Shown one piece after another: positions 61,330 through 64,000 of a DNA stretch of 64,000 bases. Where the stretch lies: NCBI GenBank assembly GCA_015680685.1, contig MNCI01037820.1, positions 288,438 through 352,437 on the forward strand. The letters are read 5' to 3'. The DNA is from Gnetum montanum (taxonomy: Eukaryota; Streptophyta; Gnetopsida; Gnetales; Gnetaceae). The notes beneath the pieces are model-generated. The model searched no databases, was not told the DNA's origin, and worked only from the letters and a program-made list of their open reading frames with translations. The translations under genes were made by a program, and so were the position numbers. Every line of letters begins with the position of its first letter. Position 1 is the first letter of the stretch.

Positions 61330-62636
61330 GGACAAACATCATGGACAACAATCAATTATTCCTACTATTGTCTATTACTGGACCACACGAAACGATCACA
61401 TGAGAAATCAACATGGAGTCCATCGATTTAGAACCAATAGCACGTGACACCTTTGTGGCATCCACTCAACAAACACTAGATCTCTTTGAATCAATGACCA
61501 AGGCTCTCGACCTAGAAATGGATAGCATCATCGAAGATCCATTGGCTGAAATCTCCATTACAATGTCAGATGGAGAAATTAAAATTATGAAACTAAGTAC
61601 ATTGTTGAGCCCGCAACTTACCCATGACATAACACAAGTGCTTAAAGACAACATCAAAGCCTTCGCTTGGTCTTACATTGACATGCCTGGGCTAGATCCT
61701 CGAATAGTCCAGCATAACATCATACTTGATCCAAAATTGAGACCAGTGAAACAAAAAGCACGTAAGGTCGACCCTGAGGTAGTGTTGGCAATCTGTAGTG
61801 AAATCACCAAACTCTATCAGGCTAGCTTCATTTAGGCTTTTGACTACGCTGATTGGGTATCCAACATGGTCATTGTCTTAAAGAAGAACAGAAGCATCCG
61901 CCTATGCATTGACTTCCGAGACCTCAACGTTGCAACCATAAAAGATCATTTCCCCCTACCCAGCATCAATCAACTGGTTGACTCAACCGCTGGGCATGCC
62001 TTGTTATCTTTTATGGATGGCTTCTCAGGGTATAATCAGATTCGGATTAACCCTGAACATCAGCTTAGTATGACCTTTATGATGCCATGGGGTAATTTTT
62101 TGTACATGATGATGCCATTTGGTCTCAAGAATGCCGATGCCACATACCAAAGAGTCATGACATTTATCTTTAGTGACTATATCTTCAACTCGCTCAATGA
62201 CTATGTGGATGACATCGTGATTAAATCAAAGACATCGGAATAACATGTACAAGACCTTGACCTAGTGCTAAATCATTGTCTAAAATATGAGCTAAGGCTT
62301 AACCTAAAGATATATGTCTTTGGAGTCAAAATAGGTAAAATTCTTGGGTTTATAGCCTCGGAAGCAGGGATACGGGTAGACCTCGATAAAGTTAAGGCCA
62401 TAACAAGCCTGAAACCACCTAGAAACCTTACCGAACTTTGTGGTCTACAAGGTAGATTACAATTCATCAAATGGTTCATAAAGAAACTAACAGACAAGTT
62501 GAGTCCTATGCAGCATCTGCTGCATAAGAATGTCCATTTTGAATGGACTCCACAGTGCCAACAAGCCTTCAACAACCTTAAAATAGCACTGGCTTAGCTA
62601 CCAACAGTTTACCCTCCACAGAACAATAAACCTTTC
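61330..62636 (+). pseudogene. reverse transcriptase of element B
   Basis: The conserved exon starts near 61341 (MDNNQLFLLLSITGPH, matched in C). It continues MESIDLEPIARD (61413), DMPGLDPRIVQHNIILDP (61682), IVLKKNRSIRLCIDFRDLN (61872), FMDGFSGYNQIRINPEHQLS (62012), MMPFGLKNADATYQRVM, the intact catalytic box NDYVDDIVIKSK (62198-62233), VFGVKIGKILGF and LCGLQGRLQFIKWFIKKL. It stops at WTPQCQQAFNNLK and PPQNNKPF (62625), where LTR F is inserted. Three stop codons (near 61834, 62241 and 62596) interrupt an otherwise good frame. It copies element RNA, with RNase H and integrase expected after F. Confidence 0.92.
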
Positions 62637-63802
62637 TGAAACACCACAAAAATCTTCTAAGTGTTGCACCAGCGTTCACGCCCAGCGTACACGCCCAGCG
62701 TTCACGCCCAGCGTACACGCCCAGCGTTCGCGCCCAGCGTTCGGCAGGGACGCTCGACGACAGGGTTTTCAAGGGCAACATAAAGGTTACGCCAGAGAGC
62801 AAGGATTGAAGCAAGTGGACATCTGTCGGCGTCTACGCCCGGTGTTTACGCCCGGCGTATACGCTCAGCGTGTACGCCCCAGCGTACACGCCAGCATGTA
62901 ATGTTTACGCCCGGCGTGTACGCCCAGCGTACACGCCAGCTTGTAATGTATACGCCCAGCGTATCCTGAGTTTCTAATTTGTAACGCCCGGTCTATACGC
63001 CACGTGTCGTTCAGTCCGATATTCCCGGTAACCCTACCTCTATAAATACCCCGTCGTTCCAGATTCAAAGGGAGGCGGGCAAAAAATTCACCAGAAAGCC
63101 GACTGGGAGCAATTACGCTGCTGAAACCCTCTACTCCTACGCTGCAGGCTGTACGCCGCACGCTGCACGCTGCACGCCACACCCTGTACGCTGCACGCTA
63201 TACCCTGTACGCTGCACGCTCCATGCTGTACGCTGTATGCTGAACACAGTCCACGCCTCGCCCACTGTGTCCGCCGGCTACCTCCTTCCGTTCGCCGGGG
63301 CTTTACGTCCGCCTTGTGTCCCCCACACAACTGCGTTAGACCGGTGCACAAAACTTTAGTTCCATAATTTACTGTTCGCATTTACAGCAATTTCTTCTTA
63401 CAGTTTTATGTTAATTTCGCCCGCTGTTCACGCCATTTTACGCTCCGCACACATTCACCGTTTACGCTGCCACGCCTGTACGCTCACGCTTGTACGCTCA
63501 CGCTGTGTATATGTCAGTTTACGCTGTGACACACGCCTGCTTCATAGTCACTTCTGTTTACGCCGTTTACGCCGTGTACGCCCGATTCGTTGCTTACGCC
63601 CTGTTTACGTCTAACCCAGCGTATAACGCTTTGGCGGCGCTCGGGGAAGTCCTCGTTTGATCCGTGTGCGGACCATTCGAGGCACTCTGCCTTCGTCCTT
63701 TCCAGCTTGCCCTCAAGCGGAGGCAGGGTCAACTGTGCTCGTCCGCATCCCCGTTGGTGCCCGTCACGTTCAAGCCTCGCACCGACGATTTCGGTCGGCA
63801 CA
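62637..63802 (+). repeat. 5' LTR of element F
   Basis: It starts TGAAACACCAC and ends GGTCGGCACA (1166 bp). TATA box CTCTATAAATACC is near 63040. U3 holds many copies of CGCCCAGCGT and TACGCCCGGCGT (62672-62745 and 62830-62990). R/U5 holds GCTGYACGCTG runs (63110-63240). It is homologous to LTR B but much richer in CG. Confidence 0.9.
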
Positions 63803-63806
63803 GTTT

Positions 63807-63825
63807 TTGGCGCTAGAAGGAGGGC
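63807..63825 (+). promoter_or_regulatory. primer-binding site of F, tRNA-Asn type
   Basis: TTGGCGCTAGAAGGAGGGC, an undecayed complement of the plant tRNA-Asn 3' end. It is the reference form for the mutated sites of A and B. Confidence 0.92.
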
Positions 63826-64000
63826 ATTCATCCAGAGATTGCACGTTTATCAGCGTCTACGCTCGTCAGCGTGTACGCTGCCCTGCTTAAAATCGACGTT
63901 TACGCCAGCAAACCCCTCAGCGTACACGCTACCCTAAACCCTAGCGTGTGCGCTACGCACTTACGTGCGAGCGACGTATACGCTGATTACTTACGCCAGC
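63826..64000 (+). other. leader of element F, start
   Basis: CG-rich leader with repeated CAGCGTNTACGCT units (about 63850-63980). Frames overlapping it and the LTR are open because of composition, not because of a gene. Confidence 0.6.

Larger units (their letters stand above)
49418..62636 (+). mobile_element. Tat-lineage element B with nested antisense gene, interrupted by F
   Basis: Plus-strand element inserted in C. Order: 5' LTR 49418-50606, tRNA-Asn primer site 50612-50630, leader with tandem repeats, gag 51267-54350, protease 54400-55031, antisense eight-exon gene (minus 60535-55725), RT 61341-62636. RT is broken at 62636 by the start of LTR F, just after PPQNNKPF where RNase H should begin. 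Integrase and the 3' LTR should follow beyond the window. The layout of sense and antisense genes is the same as in C. Confidence 0.9.
62637..64000 (+). mobile_element. Tat-lineage element F, 5' end (LTR, primer site, leader)
   Basis: The start of a third, GC-rich and apparently youngest Tat element, inserted in the RT/RNase H junction of B. LTR and primer site are seen; the rest lies beyond the window. Gag has not begun by base 64000. The candidate left target-site pentamer is CTTTC at 62632-62636; its partner is outside the window. Confidence 0.85.

Overview
This window looks like nuclear DNA of a seed plant with a very large, repeat-filled genome. A conifer or other gymnosperm is likely, but that is inference from repeat content and degree of decay. 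No intact host gene is visible. Almost all 64 kb is nested, decaying LTR retrotransposons of two Ty3/gypsy groups. Tat/Ogre-like elements (A, B, C, E, F) have LTRs starting TGAAAC and a primer site matching tRNA-Asn; C shows the second, archaeal-type RNase H. Athila-like elements (D, G) have a tRNA-Asp primer site, an FMDD reverse transcriptase and an extra ORF after integrase. Element H, with a tRNA-iMet primer site, carries a processed host gene.

Layout: 1-5105 is the 5' part of Tat element A (minus). 5572-24054 is a whole Athila-like element D (plus) with a perfect AGGTG target duplication, interrupted by H (17700-22890, minus). H contains an intronless CCR4-type deadenylase pseudogene. 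24055-27730 is flanking DNA with a multi-exon receptor-kinase pseudogene. 27730-30185 is an Athila fragment G (plus). 30186-31642 is a Tat LTR (E). 31661-49417 is a large Tat element C (minus) holding an Athila-type solo LTR. 49418-62636 is Tat element B (plus), inserted in C. 62637-64000 is the start of Tat element F, inserted in B. Decay by C-to-T change increases from F to B to C, in agreement with this nesting order.

The main discovery candidate is in B and C. Between protease and reverse transcriptase, both carry the same long gene in antisense orientation. In B it reads on the minus strand from 60535 to 55725 in eight exons, with GT-AG introns, its own TATA box and a 1-kb first intron filled by 21 copies of a 40-bp hairpin repeat. 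In C the homologous exons 2-8 lie on the plus strand at 42990-46680 with introns at the same places. Antisense placement would explain why introns survive retrotransposition. An element-specific palindromic motif recurs both in the LTR U3 and in the array next to this gene: CGCCCAGCGT/TACGCTGG in B, TATGYTGGCCARCATA in C. This suggests, but does not prove, a sequence-specific DNA-binding or anti-silencing system.
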